Origin: Nepenthes gracilis
Lineage: Eukaryota > Streptophyta > Magnoliopsida > Caryophyllales > Nepenthaceae
Direction of reading: 5' to 3'
NCBI GenBank assembly: GCA_033239525.1
Contig: BSYO01000009.1
Location: forward strand, 16,513,299-16,577,298
Length of the DNA stretch: 64,000 nt
Shown here: piece after piece, positions 1 to 11,389 of the stretch
Layout: every line of letters begins with the position of its first letter
Position numbering within the stretch: position 1 is the first letter of the stretch
The notes under the pieces: model-generated
Told to the model about the DNA's origin: nothing
Seen by the model: only the letters and a program-made list of their open reading frames with translations
Database searches by the model: none
Position numbers and translations under genes: made by a program

Positions 1-285
1 GGTCCGTTGTTCGGGCCTCGTAGGCTCGAGATCGTCGTTCGAGAGCACGGGATCTGGTTCGAAGTCGTCGTGTTTTGGGATCGGGTTGAGCTGGGCAGAC
101 GCCATGGATAGGGGGGGAGAGCATCTGTTTTTGAGGGAAATGGAAATGGAGGGACAGAAATGGGTTTTGACGGGGAAACGCTGTTTGACGGTTAAGGAAG
201 ATGGAGATTTGAGATTGTGGGAATCAGTGAGGAAATGGAAGTGGGGGTGAGGATAGAGATGGAGTGAGAGGCATTTGGAGATCAT
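1..285 (-). CDS. NCS1-family plastid nucleobase transporter, N-terminal part
   Basis: The minus strand from the ATG at 285 is open for 95 codons to the window edge, so the 3' part of the gene is missing. Residues 1-61 are rich in Ser, Leu, His, Pro and basic residues with no acidic patch, and look like a chloroplast transit peptide. From about residue 75 the conserved NCS1 motif appears (FEPDPVLSNDDLEPT, then PEQRT). In plant NCS1 transporters of the Arabidopsis PLUTO type this motif sits just before the first membrane helix. Family members import uracil, adenine and guanine into plastids through the inner envelope. The start at 285 was chosen because an in-frame stop lies 9 bases upstream of it. 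A second in-frame Met at 105 (MASAQ) would remove the transit peptide. The protein is recognised from its motif only; the membrane domain lies outside the window. Confidence 0.72.
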   Translation of the reverse strand, partial: MISKCLSLHLYPHPHFHFLTDSHNLKSPSSLTVKQRFPVKTHFCPSISISLKNRCSPPLSMASAQLNPIPKHDDFEPDPVLSNDDLEPTRPEQRT

Positions 286-864
286 GGCGATTCAATAAGA
301 GAGAATAAAAATGGTGGTTATGGAAGTAGTAGTGGTGTTTATTGAGATAGGTGGCGTGTGGCTGGTATTGTTAGTGGGTAATGAGCGGAGTCGCTTTCAC
401 TTTTATTCTCTTTTTGAAGGGACATTCGATTCCTCAGTTCGGTTTCCTGGAAAATTTGATGATGGACATGGGAATAACAGTGGGAAGAAATGAGAAGGAA
501 AATGAAAAGGAAAATGAGAAGGAAATGGAAAAGGAATGAATTCTGCAGTTGACAGTTGGAAATTCTTCCACGGCTGGTGCTGCCGCCTTTGGATCTTCTT
601 GCGTTCAATCCAATTGAAGAAGATGAAGAAGATTGACTTGGAGAAGAAGACTGAGACTTCTAATTTCCTCACTCGCTTCACGTATTAGGGTGGGAGCACG
701 CAACTATAGAAATTTTATTGGATTTTCTTTTATATAAAACATTTTTTAAGTAGGTTATAATATATATATTTATTTGTTTGTTTGTTTGTTTATTTAAGTG
801 AGGACGTAATTTTGATCTAAATGAAATGAATAAATGCCATGTTATATTAATATAAAATATTTAC
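286..864 (-). promoter_or_regulatory. 5' leader and candidate promoter of the NCS1 gene
   Basis: On the minus strand this stretch leads into the NCS1 start. A TATA-like TATATAAAAG is at 727-736, about 440 bases before the ATG, which would give a long leader. On the sense strand 400-650 is CT-rich, as plant leaders often are. Short open frames here (339-608, 403-681) have low-complexity composition and are not supported as genes. A TTTG/TTTA microsatellite lies at about 768-797. The transcription start was not determined. Confidence 0.35.
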
Positions 865-869
865 AAAAT

Positions 870-1535
870 TGATGGGCATTATTATCGACGGCTTATTATC
901 CACGGCTCAAGAAAAAGATTTCGTCAATGAATTCAACCCATAAAAAATAGAGTCCCATGCGGCCCAAATCAATGGACGCGTCCGACGATTTTATCAGAGC
1001 AGCTCGCTTTTTAAATGAAAACGGAACCAACGCCAACGGTCAAAACGGTTTTCCTCTTTTATTTTGAATTAGTGGCCTCAAGCACCAGTTGGAATCGCCA
1101 ACTGAACAAAATCCTATTTACCTAACGGTTTCCTAACCGGTTGATTAAAAAAGTCAACCGACCCCCAACTTCTATAAAAATCCTCCCTTTCCAACAAGGA
1201 AAGGGGAAACGATTAAATAAACTAAAATCAAATCAAAGACGCTCAATGTGCACTCTCTCTCATACTAAAATGCTATTAGAAAAGCGCAAACCCCGAACAA
1301 AAAATATTTTTATAAACATTTAAACTTACATCATCTCATATTTCTTTCCTAAAAAAAATACTGACTTAAGCGTCGAAAAATATACCATAAAGTGAGTCCC
1401 GTCAAATCTTTTGACCGCATTTTGTGTTACACAGGATTCAGATTAAAAGCATACGGAGACCGGACCCACTTCAGACCTAACGGATAAACTTTGGTTTCCT
1501 AATTCGTACTATAATCCGGATCCGCTGACGCATTA
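870..1535 (+). repeat. 5' LTR of Gypsy-A
   Basis: The 666-bp repeat starts TGATGGGCATTATTATCGAC and ends GACGCATTA. It pairs with 11390-12058 along its length, with many transitions. The end is set by the PBS-like stretch that follows and by the better-preserved TGAT...ATCA ends of the related Gypsy-L LTR. Confidence 0.8.
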
Positions 1536-1554
1536 TTAGTGCCGTTTATGGGAA
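1536..1554 (+). other. Primer-binding site of Gypsy-A (degenerate)
   Basis: TTAGTGCCGTTTATGGGAA directly follows the 5' LTR and matches the usual Tat-lineage form TTGGCGCCGTCTGTGGGAA with several changes. Gypsy-L has the same site at 61043. Confidence 0.6.
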
Positions 1555-2199
1555 TCGACTAAAAAGTCTGACAACCACACTCCTATGAAAAACAATATGG
1601 TAAACACACGAGTACAAGTCAGTGTACCAATCAGAAATGCCACCTCACGTGGCAATTGCCCTCCTAGGGGTAATCGAGTGGACGATCATCCTGACCCTTG
1701 AATACAAAAACTTGTAATGAGAATGGATGACATTTGCAAGGCCGTCCAAACTATTTGCACGCGCTTGATAAGCGGTCAAAGGGGGCTCCATCTTTCGCTT
1801 CCCAGACAACAACTTCCAAGCAAAAGAGGAGGAGAAGGAAGTGCCCGACAGATAAGGGCCAACGGCCTGAAGACCTCGAAACTCAAGCTGCCTCAAGCAA
1901 CAAAGTTTCAACGAGCTTGGAAGGTTGTCTAAATTATAAGACCCAGGAGGATAGCCCTGAGAGGCGAAATCCTCATTATTCCTGTGACAATAAAGAGCCC
2001 TCATGCTAGGCAAGAGCCTTACACAGTGCACGCCTTCAGAAAGTTGTGAGCCGTTCGGCCTCTCAAGCCCCACAAAATCCATCGAAATTAAAGATCTTTC
2101 TCAAAAAGAAAAGAATGTTGCTCCTCCTTAAATTAAGGAGAAAGTTAAAAAAATATATATATGACAACACGACTTTGGAGGAGATGCAGAAGGACAATT

Positions 2200-3155
2200 C
2201 ACTGACATGCGGAGATCTCCATTCACGATAGAGATCCGAACCCATCCCTCCCTCATAAGTTTAAGATGCTGACTCTAGATTCGTATGATGGAAGTACTGA
2301 TCCAATGGACCATCTAGGCTATTTCTACACTCTCCTAAACTTTTAAGACTTGGATGATATAGCAATGTGTCTATACTTCCCCTTAACTCTAAAAGGGGAC
2401 GCCCGAGTATGGTTTATCGGCTTCAGCCGAACTCAGTCCAGACATTTCAGGACTTGGCCGATGGCTTTTTGTCCCAATTTGCCTCAAGTAAAGTGAAAGA
2501 GAAACAACCATGGCTTCTGACCCGGGTCAAACAATGGCCAAATAAAAGTTTGAAGAAGTTCCTGACTAGGTTCACGACCGAGGCCAAGAAGATACCTAAG
2601 CTCACCGATAGGGTAAAGTTGTCCGCCTTCATTTCGACCTTGGAGCCTGGGTATTTCTTCAAATATTTGGCCCACAATGACCCACAAACTTTCAGAGAAG
2701 TTGAGGCTATTGCTCAAGCCTATACAGCGACCGAATAGGCCAATAAAACAAAACGATCAGATCGAGGGGACGAATTTTGCCAAAGGATGGTAGAAAAAAG
2801 AGGAAGAACAGGGACTACATGGGTTCCCGGGGACCAAGGAAGCAGCAAAAACCCGAGCTGACGGCACAAAAGGAGTTTAGGCCTCTGGACTAAACTCCTT
2901 TAAACAACTCTCGCACCAATATCTTGATGCAAATTCGGAATAAAAAGTTCTTCAAATGGCCGAAGGTATTAAAGAACCCAAATGAATGTGACAATTCAAA
3001 ATATTATCACTGCCATCGGTGCAGAGGCCACGATGAAGACTGCCAGACACTGCAGAAGAAAATTGAAGAGTTAATCCAGAAAAGACACCTCACTTGTTTT
3101 CTACAAAGACCCAGACAAACTTCCGGAAGAGCATATAGGGATGAGGCTGAGTAGC
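2200..3155 (+). pseudogene. gag remnant of Gypsy-A
   Basis: The gag core reads in two frames. 2262-2440 gives FKMLTLDSYDGSTDPMDHL and, after one stop, FPLTLKGDARVWF. After a frameshift, 2367-2738 continues with the FQDLADGFLSQFASSK region and the C-terminal core up to a stop at 2736. A separate frame at about 2995-3110 carries the zinc knuckle as CHRCRGHDEDC, followed by a basic helix. Gag normally forms the virus-like particle. The breaks make this a dead copy. The stretch 1555-2199 before it holds leader sequence and no gene I can support. Confidence 0.8.
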
Positions 3156-3299
3156 CAAGGAATTAGTGGCAGCTGAGGTCATGAACATGATTACTACATG
3201 TCCAGTACAAGATGACGTTTCGGAGAGCCCAAAAATGACCGCCGACCATAAGAAGCCAAGGGTAGAAGTTAGAAATGATATTATTAATTTTAGTAACAA

Positions 3300-5405
3300 A
3301 AATATGACACATCTAAGTTCGCCACATTCTGATCCCTTGGTTGTATCCGCACTAATCTCTGATGGTAACATAGACTATTAGTTAAAACGAGTATTTATTG
3401 ATAATAAAAATTCAAAAAATTTACTTTATCTCGATACGTACTTTAAATTGGGATTAAAAAAAAGTCAATTAAAAACCACCGATGGACCTCTGTACGGACT
3501 AAACAAAGAACCAGTATCTATTCAGCGGGTCGTCCAACTTGAAGTTACGTTGAGCACCCATTTGAGGACGACAACCAAGATACTTTCTTTCTCTGTAGTA
3601 GACCTTCCCCCGATCTATAATACTATCCTCGGACATCTCTATTTGATGGCTTTTCGGACAGTGACTTCGATCCCACATTTGAAAATAAAGTTTTCGACCT
3701 CATACGGCTTAGGAGAAGTTCTTGGTGATCAGATGACCGAGCAAACATGTTATATATCCAAAATCACTCAAACACCCCCAGTCCACTAATAAAGGACCTC
3801 GACTTCCATGATGAGACCATGTTGTTGCAAGCTTAGTCTGGAGAGTCTACAGACCTAATCCCTTTGATCCCAAATGATCCTGAAAAGTATATACAGATTG
3901 GAAGTTCTCTACCCGAACCCCTCCGAAGCCAACTTATCAATTTTCTCTGACAAAATTTTGACGTTTTTTTCTTGGGCACCTAGCAACATGCGAAGAAACC
4001 GACTAGAGCAATGATCTATAAATTGGGCTTAAACCCGGTCATAAACTTGTCTGGCAGAAACGAAGGAATCATTCGATTGAAAAACTAATTGCCATTCATA
4101 AGGAGATAAAAAAACTGCTCAAAATCGGATTCATCAAAGAGGTTCAATATCCAAACTGGTTATCTAACGTGATCATAGTTAAGACGAGTAACGAAAGCGA
4201 AGGACGTGCGTTGATTTTATCGACATCAACAAAACATATTTGTAGGACAACTCTCTGTTACAAAGGATTGATCTGCTCATAGACTCAACGTTCGGATATA
4301 AACTGTTGAGCTTCATAAACGCATACTTAGGTTACAACCAGATTCGAATGGCCCAAAGAACGATGAGTACGCGTTGTTCATGACCGACCAATTGACATAT
4401 TGTTATAAAACTATACCTTTCGCTCTAAAGAATGCAGGAACTACCTACCAGCGACTCATCAACAAAATATTCGAAACTCAGATCGGACGAAATATGAAAG
4501 TTTATGTGAACGACATGCTCGTCAAGAGTAAGACGACTAACGACCATATTTGCAATCTAGACAAGGCATTCAATGTCATTCTAGCCTACCAAATGAAGCT
4601 CAATCTGACAATATATACGTTCAAATTGACCTCATAAAAATTTTTAGATTTTATTGTTTCACATCGAAAAATTAAAGCAAACCTGAGAAGATCGAGGTAA
4701 TCCTTGACATGAACCCACCTCGGATTGTGAAAAAAGTCTGCAAGCTAATCGAGAGGTTACCAACACTCTCTCGATTCTGGGCTAAATCAGCCGAGAAGTA
4801 CTTACCTTTCTTTAAAGCCGATTTCCAATGAACAACCGATTGTCAAGTTGCGTTCCAAAAGCTCAAGGAGCATCTCTTGAACCAACCACTTCTGATTTCC
4901 CCTCAAGAAGGCGAGGAGTTATATTTGTATCTTGCTATGTCTAACACCACCTTAGCTCGGTTCTGATTTGACAACAGTCTAACGGGCAACAATCTGTGTA
5001 CTATGTCAGCAAGATCTCAACTGACCCTGAGAACCGGTATTCTCATGTAGAAAGAATAGCTCTAGCACTAGTGTATTCTGCCCAAAAACTCCGACCATAT
5101 TTCTAGGCGCACGATTATTATCCTGACAGACTAATTGTTAACAGGAATATTATAAAGGCCGGATATGTCAGGATAACTAATCAAGTGGGCCATTGAGTTG
5201 GGTAAGTTTGACGTGAATTTTTGATCGAGGCTAGCCTTAAAAGACCAAGCCCTAGCAGACTTCATTATTAAGACAACCCCAACTCTGGAAACCCTCAACC
5301 TTATTGAACTCGACAGTCAACAAAACACTCTAGCGTGGACTTTGCACTTGGACAGTTCTTCAAAGCAAGTAGGCTATGGTGGTGCGGTGTAGTCCTAAAA
5401 ACACC
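3300..5405 (+). pseudogene. pol remnant of Gypsy-A: protease, RT, RNase H, second RNase H
   Basis: Domains in order. The protease is at 3310-3790: the expected D-[ST/N]-G site reads DNK, followed by GPLYG and GEVLGDQ. The linker is 3790-4070. RT runs 4085-4640, with IGFIKEVQYPNWLSNVI, then YCYKTIPFALKNAGTTYQRL, and the catalytic box as YVND instead of YVDD. RNase H runs about 4740-5270, including LALVYSAQKLRPYF and the tail DQALADFI. At 5335-5400, WTLHLDSSSKQ starts a second RNase H, the dual arrangement of Tat-lineage elements. The reading is cut at 5405 by Gypsy-B. In-frame stops and frameshifts occur throughout, and the integrase is missing. Confidence 0.82.
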
Positions 5406-7692
5406 TGTAACGACCCGAACTTAGATCCCCGAACCCGACCCGGACCATCCAAAAGAAAGTCTCAGATCATCCAAAATCGTTAATTATATAACATCAATGA
5501 ACTCAACATCATTAAAAATATCATCAATAAGCCTCATAAATGTATCATTAATTAAATATTCATAATAATAATAATAAATAACTTCAATAAATCATATCGA
5601 TGTCCCAAAATATCAATCATCATAATAAAAAAAATCTAATAAACATCGAATAGTAACTGAAGTAATAAAAATCTTATGTCTCTATCCTAGAAGACTCAAT
5701 CCCTAAGATCACCTCTGCCTAGAGTCTACACACGCGATCTCTTCTATCTTGATATCAACCTATCTATTTTTGGAGCCAATAAAGCACAAGACTAAGCCGA
5801 ATGCATAGCAAGTAAAAATAAACAATAACATATGGTAGAATAAAGTATCTCAGACGATAAAATAATGAATAAAATTAATAATAACAAGTGATGTACCAAC
5901 CACTATCCGATATTCAATAACAAGTCGAGTCTACAACCCCGAAGCCATATGAACAACTGGATATCAAGCAAGCAACGGGGATTCCATCGAATCCGATTAT
6001 CAGCTCAATACGAGGTCACTACAGTATGAATGATAGAAGTCTCCATAGACCTTATTCTACTATAGTGAACCAAAGGCCGCATATTTACGTCACCAACAGC
6101 TCGGTAATAAAAACGGCTAAGTAATGCAATGAGGCCACCATGGTATCAACTACCCATACAATCCTCCCAGAGGTTGTATCCGTACTATGCCATACCATCC
6201 ATGATACCCCTCGCCAAATGATATTCCAAATATCATCCCCTACGATAATCACTAGGTTATAAACATCCCTTTTGACTAACTATACAAGATAACAAGAATT
6301 TGATTATCAGCTCAATTTGAAGTCACCACTGTACGAGATCATAAGAATCTCCTTCGACATTATTCTACCATAGTTCAACCAAAAGCCGCGTATTTACGCC
6401 TCCAACGGCTGGGTAATACAACGAGGTTATCCATGGTATCCAACTACCCCTACAATCCTCAAAGAAGCTGTACCTGTAGTATGCCGATACCATCCGTGAT
6501 ACCCCTCGTCAAATGATATCTCTGATATCATCCTCTACGATGGTCACTAGGTTATAAGCATCCCTTGTCAATATCAATGACCTCAACCTCCGAAATGGAA
6601 TCGGTATTGGAAAAACTGTATGCAACACTAAGGTCCCGTAATCTCTCATTCGACTCGATACCTTATTGTTTTCATACGCTTTCCTCAATTTATCCATAGA
6701 GTGCCAATAAAGTTATACGCACGCCACCAAGATTAACACAAAAAATATTTTTATCGAATTTTCATCAATTAGATATAAAGCAATCACATAACTAATTATT
6801 AGCATTTCGGGCATACCAATGCACACGTACAATTCCACATAAACATTTCCAACCATCCATATACATCAATATAATCATATACCATCTCATATATAATTAT
6901 ATATTTTTTTCATTATATCGAAGCATAAGTATATATACAAAATATATATATATATATTCAAGCACACCCCCACATCCTTATATATAAATCAATACAAATA
7001 TAAACAAATACATATATATATATATGTATGTATATACGGCTTCACATGGCAGCAGCCTCCCTCTTCACTGTCGACCACTAGTTTGCCTCCGGCCCATCAC
7101 ACAGGGACGGCGTCCGCACCTCCTCAATCACCGAACTCACACGGTGGCACACAAAGGGACGCCCTATTCCTTCGGCAAAATGCCGATTATCACCAACGAT
7201 GAGAAAGCTCCAAGTTTTATTATTATCGAGCCCAAGAGGTCGGCCGATTGCTCACAGAGCCGTAGCCCTGCGTACGGGTTCTCCAGATTTGGAACCCTCG
7301 ATTTCGCCCATTATCCCCACTAAATCAAGTATGAAATGGATGGTTCAACATTAACAAAATGAAGGAAGAACAAATACTGTCATTGAGAACTTTACTTGCC
7401 CCAATTTCATAATCGCGGCGACGGCTTCATTCGGTTTCGCGCGTTCTCCTTCCCCCCAGTTCTTCCCCCCTCTCCTAACCCTACTGCCATCTTAAATAAG
7501 GGGGAGAAGCCCGTTAGGGTTTGCAAAACTTTCCATTTCAGCCGGATTCTCCCTCCCTTTGCCACGCCTCTCTTTCTTCTTTCCTTCTTTCCTATTTCTT
7601 TCTCTTTCCTTTCTTTTCTTTTTCTTTCTCTTTTCTTTCCTCTCTTTTCTTTTTCCTTTTTCTTTCCTTTCCCACGCCTGATCCTCTCCTTA

Positions 7693-7772
<80 letters not shown>

Positions 7773-7929
7773 TATTTAAATTTAATTAATTAGCCCACCA
7801 ATTACTCCCTTCGTCCAAATACTCTAACCTATTAGGCCCACGTATCAATTCAACTATCCAAATTACAAACCCAATGGTAATTAATAATGATTATCATAAT
7901 TAATTATGTAAAATATTCCTGGCGTTACA
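5406..7929 (-). repeat. 3' LTR of Gypsy-B (left copy, 2524 bp)
   Basis: The repeat aligns with 8902-10920 but is 505 bp longer. Most of the extra length is one block at about 6850-7340, absent from the right copy. The LTR contains two tandem versions of a roughly 300-bp segment (starting near 5995 and 6301), a pyrimidine-rich tract at 7520-7680, and a (TTA)n array at 7695-7770. Open frames in the C/T and TTA tracts are composition artefacts. Confidence 0.85.
7695..7770. repeat. (TTA)n microsatellite in Gypsy-B left LTR
   Basis: About 25 uninterrupted TTA units. The same array sits at the homologous place in the other LTR, so it predates insertion or belongs to the family. Confidence 0.95.
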
Positions 7930-7934
7930 ACCTT

Positions 7935-8335
7935 TTCCCACTCAAAAGATTTTTCGTCCTCAAAAATGTACCGCAATCCTCGAAAAGTTGTGGATATTTC
8001 GCACGCATATCTGCTTCGGTCTCCCATGTTGCATCACCCTCGTCTTGGTGATCCCAAACGACTTTTACAAGCAGTATTACCTTGGACTGTAAAATCTTGT
8101 CTTGTCAATCTATGATCCGCACCGGTTCCTCAGTATAAGATAGGTCATCTTGGATTTGTATTTGGTCATGCGCAATTACATGTGACTCATTGCATATATA
8201 TTTTCTTAACATGGATACGTAAAACACGTCATGCACCCCTGCTAAAGACAATGGTAGAGCTAGTTGGTGGGCTATCTCACCAACCCGCTCCAATATCTCG
8301 GATGGTCCAATGAACCTGGGGTTCAGCTTACCTTA
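7935..8335 (-). pseudogene. Integrase C-terminus and chromodomain of Gypsy-B
   Basis: Reading down from 8335 on the minus strand gives KLNPRFIGPSEILERVGEIA, then GVHDVFYVSMLRKYI, the usual end of chromoviral integrase. One in-frame TGA at about 8107 (likely from CGA) precedes the chromodomain part, with LVKVVWDHQ, ATWETEADMRAKYPQLF and a stop near 7938. Chromodomains help target integration to marked chromatin. Everything upstream of this part of pol is deleted, with a junction near 8336. Confidence 0.85.
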
Positions 8336-8901
8336 TCTACCGAATAGCGGAGCGATAGAACCTTGCACGTTTACCGCTTGAGATCTGCAAGTCAAGGTGT
8401 TGATAGCTTGTGCTATGGGGTGAGCTACTCCGTATGAATGCAATCATAAGTTTAGCAGGAGTCTCCCGTATTCGAATTTGGTTGTCGTGACAATCCTGAA
8501 AAATTAGGAAACTTAGAACCCTACTGATACCAATACTCCAGCCTAACAATTTCTTCATGATCTAAAATATCCCATAGGCTAAACTCAAAACATATGATAC
8601 ATTTCATAACTCAAAATCACCAATGATCTTGTAAGTCCTCAAGGAAGTGCTATAAAATTCTCATCGACCTAGAACAATCGCTGATATATTAAGTTCTCAA
8701 ACCTTTTAGCGACTTCAAAATTCTAAATACCAAACCTTGAAAATTCTCTAAACTAGACACTACTTTTCACTCAGACTTGATTTATTAGAAATAAATTAAA
8801 ATACTCAAATATTACTAAATCGTCTAATATCCTCAAATATTGTCAACTCTAAAATTTCTTAAATGTTCACATAGAACCTTAATTCTCCGATACAATTTAA
8901 T
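8336..8901 (-). other. 5' leader and PBS of Gypsy-B
   Basis: Just inside the right LTR the minus strand reads TTGTATCGGAG (8885-8895), a degenerate initiator-Met PBS (family form TTGGTATCAGAG). A second, better PBS-like TTGGTATCAG lies at 8524-8533 on the same strand. The rest looks like leader or the very start of gag and has no convincing coding match. Confidence 0.5.
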
Positions 8902-10689
8902 TGCAACGACCGAGCTTGGATCCCCGAATCCGACTCGGACAGTCCAAGATAAAGTCTCGGATCATCCGAAATTATCAATTATACGTCATCAATGAACTCA
9001 ACATCATTAAAAATATCAACAATAAACCTCATAAATACATCATTAATTAAATATCCATAATATTAATAATAAATAGCTTCAATGAATAACATCAATGTCC
9101 CAAAATATGAATCCTCATAATAAAAAAATCTAAAAAACATCGAATAGTAACTGAAGTAATAAAAATTTTAAGTCTCTATCCTAAAAGTCTCAATCCCTGA
9201 GATCACCTATACCTGGAGTCTACACACGTGATCCCTTCTATCTTGATTTTAACATGTCTACTCTGGAATCAATAAAATACAATAGAAAGTCGAATGCCCA
9301 ATAAGTAAAAATAAATAATAACAAATGAGTACAATAAAGCATCTCAAACGATAAAATAATTAATAAAATTAATAATAATAGGTGATATACCAACTACTAT
9401 CCGAGATTCAACAACAAGTCGGGTCTACAACCCCAAAGCCATATGAACAACTGGATATCAAGAACACAACAAGGATTCTATCAAATCCGATCATCAGCTC
9501 AATACAAGATCACAACAGTATGAATAACAAAAGTCTCCATGGACCTTATTCAACTATAGTGAACCAAAGGCCGCGTACTAACGTCCCTAACGATTGGGTA
9601 ATACAATGAGGCTATCAATGGTATCAACTACCCCTACAATCCTCCCAAAAGCTATACTCATAGCATAGCATACCATCCATGATACCCCTCGCCAAATAAT
9701 ATACCAAATATTATCTCCTACGACAGTCACTAGGTTATAAGCATCTCTCTCGACTAATTGTACGAGATAATAAGAATTTGATTATCAACTCAATTTGAGG
9801 TCACTACTGTACGAGATCATAAGAATCTCCTTGGATATTATTCTACCATAATGAACCAAAGGCTACGTATTTACACCCCCAACTGCTAGGTAATGCAATA
9901 AGATTATCCATGGTATCCAACTACCCCTACAGTCCTCCCAGAGGCTGTACCCGTAGCATGCAGATATCATCCGTGATACACATTGCCAAATGATATCCCT
10001 GATATCATCCTCTACGATTGTCTCTAGGTTATAAGTATCCCGTCTCAATATCAATGACCTCAACCTCTGGAATGGAATCGGTATTGAAAAAGTGTAGACT
10101 ACACTAAGGTCCCGTAGTCTCCCATTCGACTCAATACCTTATTATTTTCATACGCTATCCTCAACTTAGCCATAGAGTGCCAATAAAATTATACGCACGC
10201 CACCAAGGTTAACGCGAAGAATATTTTTATCGATTTTTATCAATGAGATATAGAGCAATCACATAACTAATTATAAGCATTTCGGGCATACCAACGCACA
10301 TGTACAATTCCACATAAACATTTCCTACCAATCACAAAATGAAGGCAGAACAAATCTTGCGACGGAGAGCTTTACTTGCCTCAATTTCGTAATCGGCGAT
10401 GACGGCTTCGTTCGGCTTCGTGCATTCTCCTTCCCCCAGTTCGTCCCTCCCTTTCCTAACCCTACCACCATCTTAAATAATGGGGAGAAGCCCATTAGGG
10501 TTTGCCCAAACTTTTCATTTATGCCGGATTCTCACTCCCTTAACTGCGCCTCTCTTTTCCTCTTCTTTCCTTCTTTCCTCTTTCCCTCTTCTTCCATCTC
10601 CTTCATTTCTTTCATTTTTCTTTCTCTTTTCCTTCCTCTCTTTTCTTTTTTCTTTTTCTTTTCTTTCCCACAGCTGATCCTCTCCTTAA

Positions 10690-10770
<81 letters not shown>

Positions 10771-10920
10771 ATTTAATTTAGTGGCCCACCGATTACTCCC
10801 TTGGTCCAAATACTCTAACCTATTGGGCCCACGTATTAATTCAACTATCCAAATTACAAACCCAAGGGTGATTAATAATGATTATCATAATTAATTATAT
10901 AAAATATTCCTAGCATTACA
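8902..10920 (-). repeat. 5' LTR of Gypsy-B (right copy, 2019 bp)
   Basis: This is the shorter LTR. It begins TGCAACGACC and ends TAGCATTACA. It keeps the same internal roughly 300-bp duplication (near 9489 and 9779) and a (TTA)n array at 10689-10769, but lacks the roughly 490-bp block of the left copy. Confidence 0.85.
10689..10769. repeat. (TTA)n microsatellite in Gypsy-B right LTR
   Basis: About 26 units of ATT/TTA, homologous to the array at 7695-7770. Confidence 0.95.
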
Positions 10921-11389
10921 TTTAGAGGTGAAGAAGGCAGCGAAAGATTTCGAAAGAGAAGCAAGATATGAAGGATTTTAGAAGTATGGAACGAAATATT
11001 CGAGGCCTATTCATAGATGGGACACTTGAGTCGAAACGACACCATTGATATTAAAATTCAAAAAGACACGCCTCATTATGACGGTGATATGTGTCAGCAC
11101 TCCATGGGCTCTGTGGCACGTCAAATCGACCGAAGTCAGTAGTGATAACTTGTGCATTTCAAGAACAACACGGGACTCGAAAAAGTTTGCATTTAATGCT
11201 ACTACTGACTACACGAATACAGTTCCATCAAATTAAAAACCCTCGTCTAATGAAGCCCTTCAGATGGAAAGTCCTCGTCCATCTAGCCAACGAAGCCCAT
11301 CGAACTAATAGCACGGGTCCGGACAAATGACTACCCTCGAATATCATACCAGAAAGCTGAATTTTAGGCCTCCTAGTATAGGGGGCTAG
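10921..11389 (+). other. 3' untranslated remnant and polypurine tract of Gypsy-A
   Basis: This stretch separates Gypsy-B from the 3' LTR of Gypsy-A. No integrase or other domain is readable. It ends in ATAGGGGGCTAG (11378-11389), the polypurine tract next to the 3' LTR. Confidence 0.55.

Larger units (their letters stand above)
5406..10920 (-). mobile_element. Gypsy-B: chromovirus LTR retrotransposon with internal deletion
   Basis: Two long direct repeats (5406-7929 and 8902-10920) flank only 972 bp of internal DNA. Ends are TGTAACGACC...GGCGTTACA. The element lies on the minus strand: a tRNA-Met-type PBS follows the right LTR inward, and the integrase C-terminus with chromodomain abuts the left LTR. 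Gag, protease, RT and most integrase are gone. The 5-bp flanks differ (ACACC at 5401, TTTAG at 10921), so the current ends are not those of one simple insertion. Confidence 0.85.

Noticed and set aside
339..681. Two overlapping minus-strand frames upstream of the NCS1 exon
   Set aside because: Low-complexity Phe/Ser-rich and Lys/Arg-rich translations of CT-rich leader DNA; no conserved motif.
1645..2082. 145-codon minus-strand frame in Gypsy-A
   Set aside because: Antisense to the leader and gag start of the element, without a known domain.
7024..7323. 99-codon frame in the extra block of the left Gypsy-B LTR
   Set aside because: No family recognised and absent from the partner LTR; kept only as an observation on LTR asymmetry.
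7396..7793. Open frames of 127 and 90 codons with long Tyr or Leu runs
   Set aside because: They are translations of a C/T-rich tract and the (TTA)n array inside an LTR.
10480..10809. Open frames with poly-Leu or poly-Ile on both strands
   Set aside because: Same C/T and TTA tracts in the other Gypsy-B LTR.
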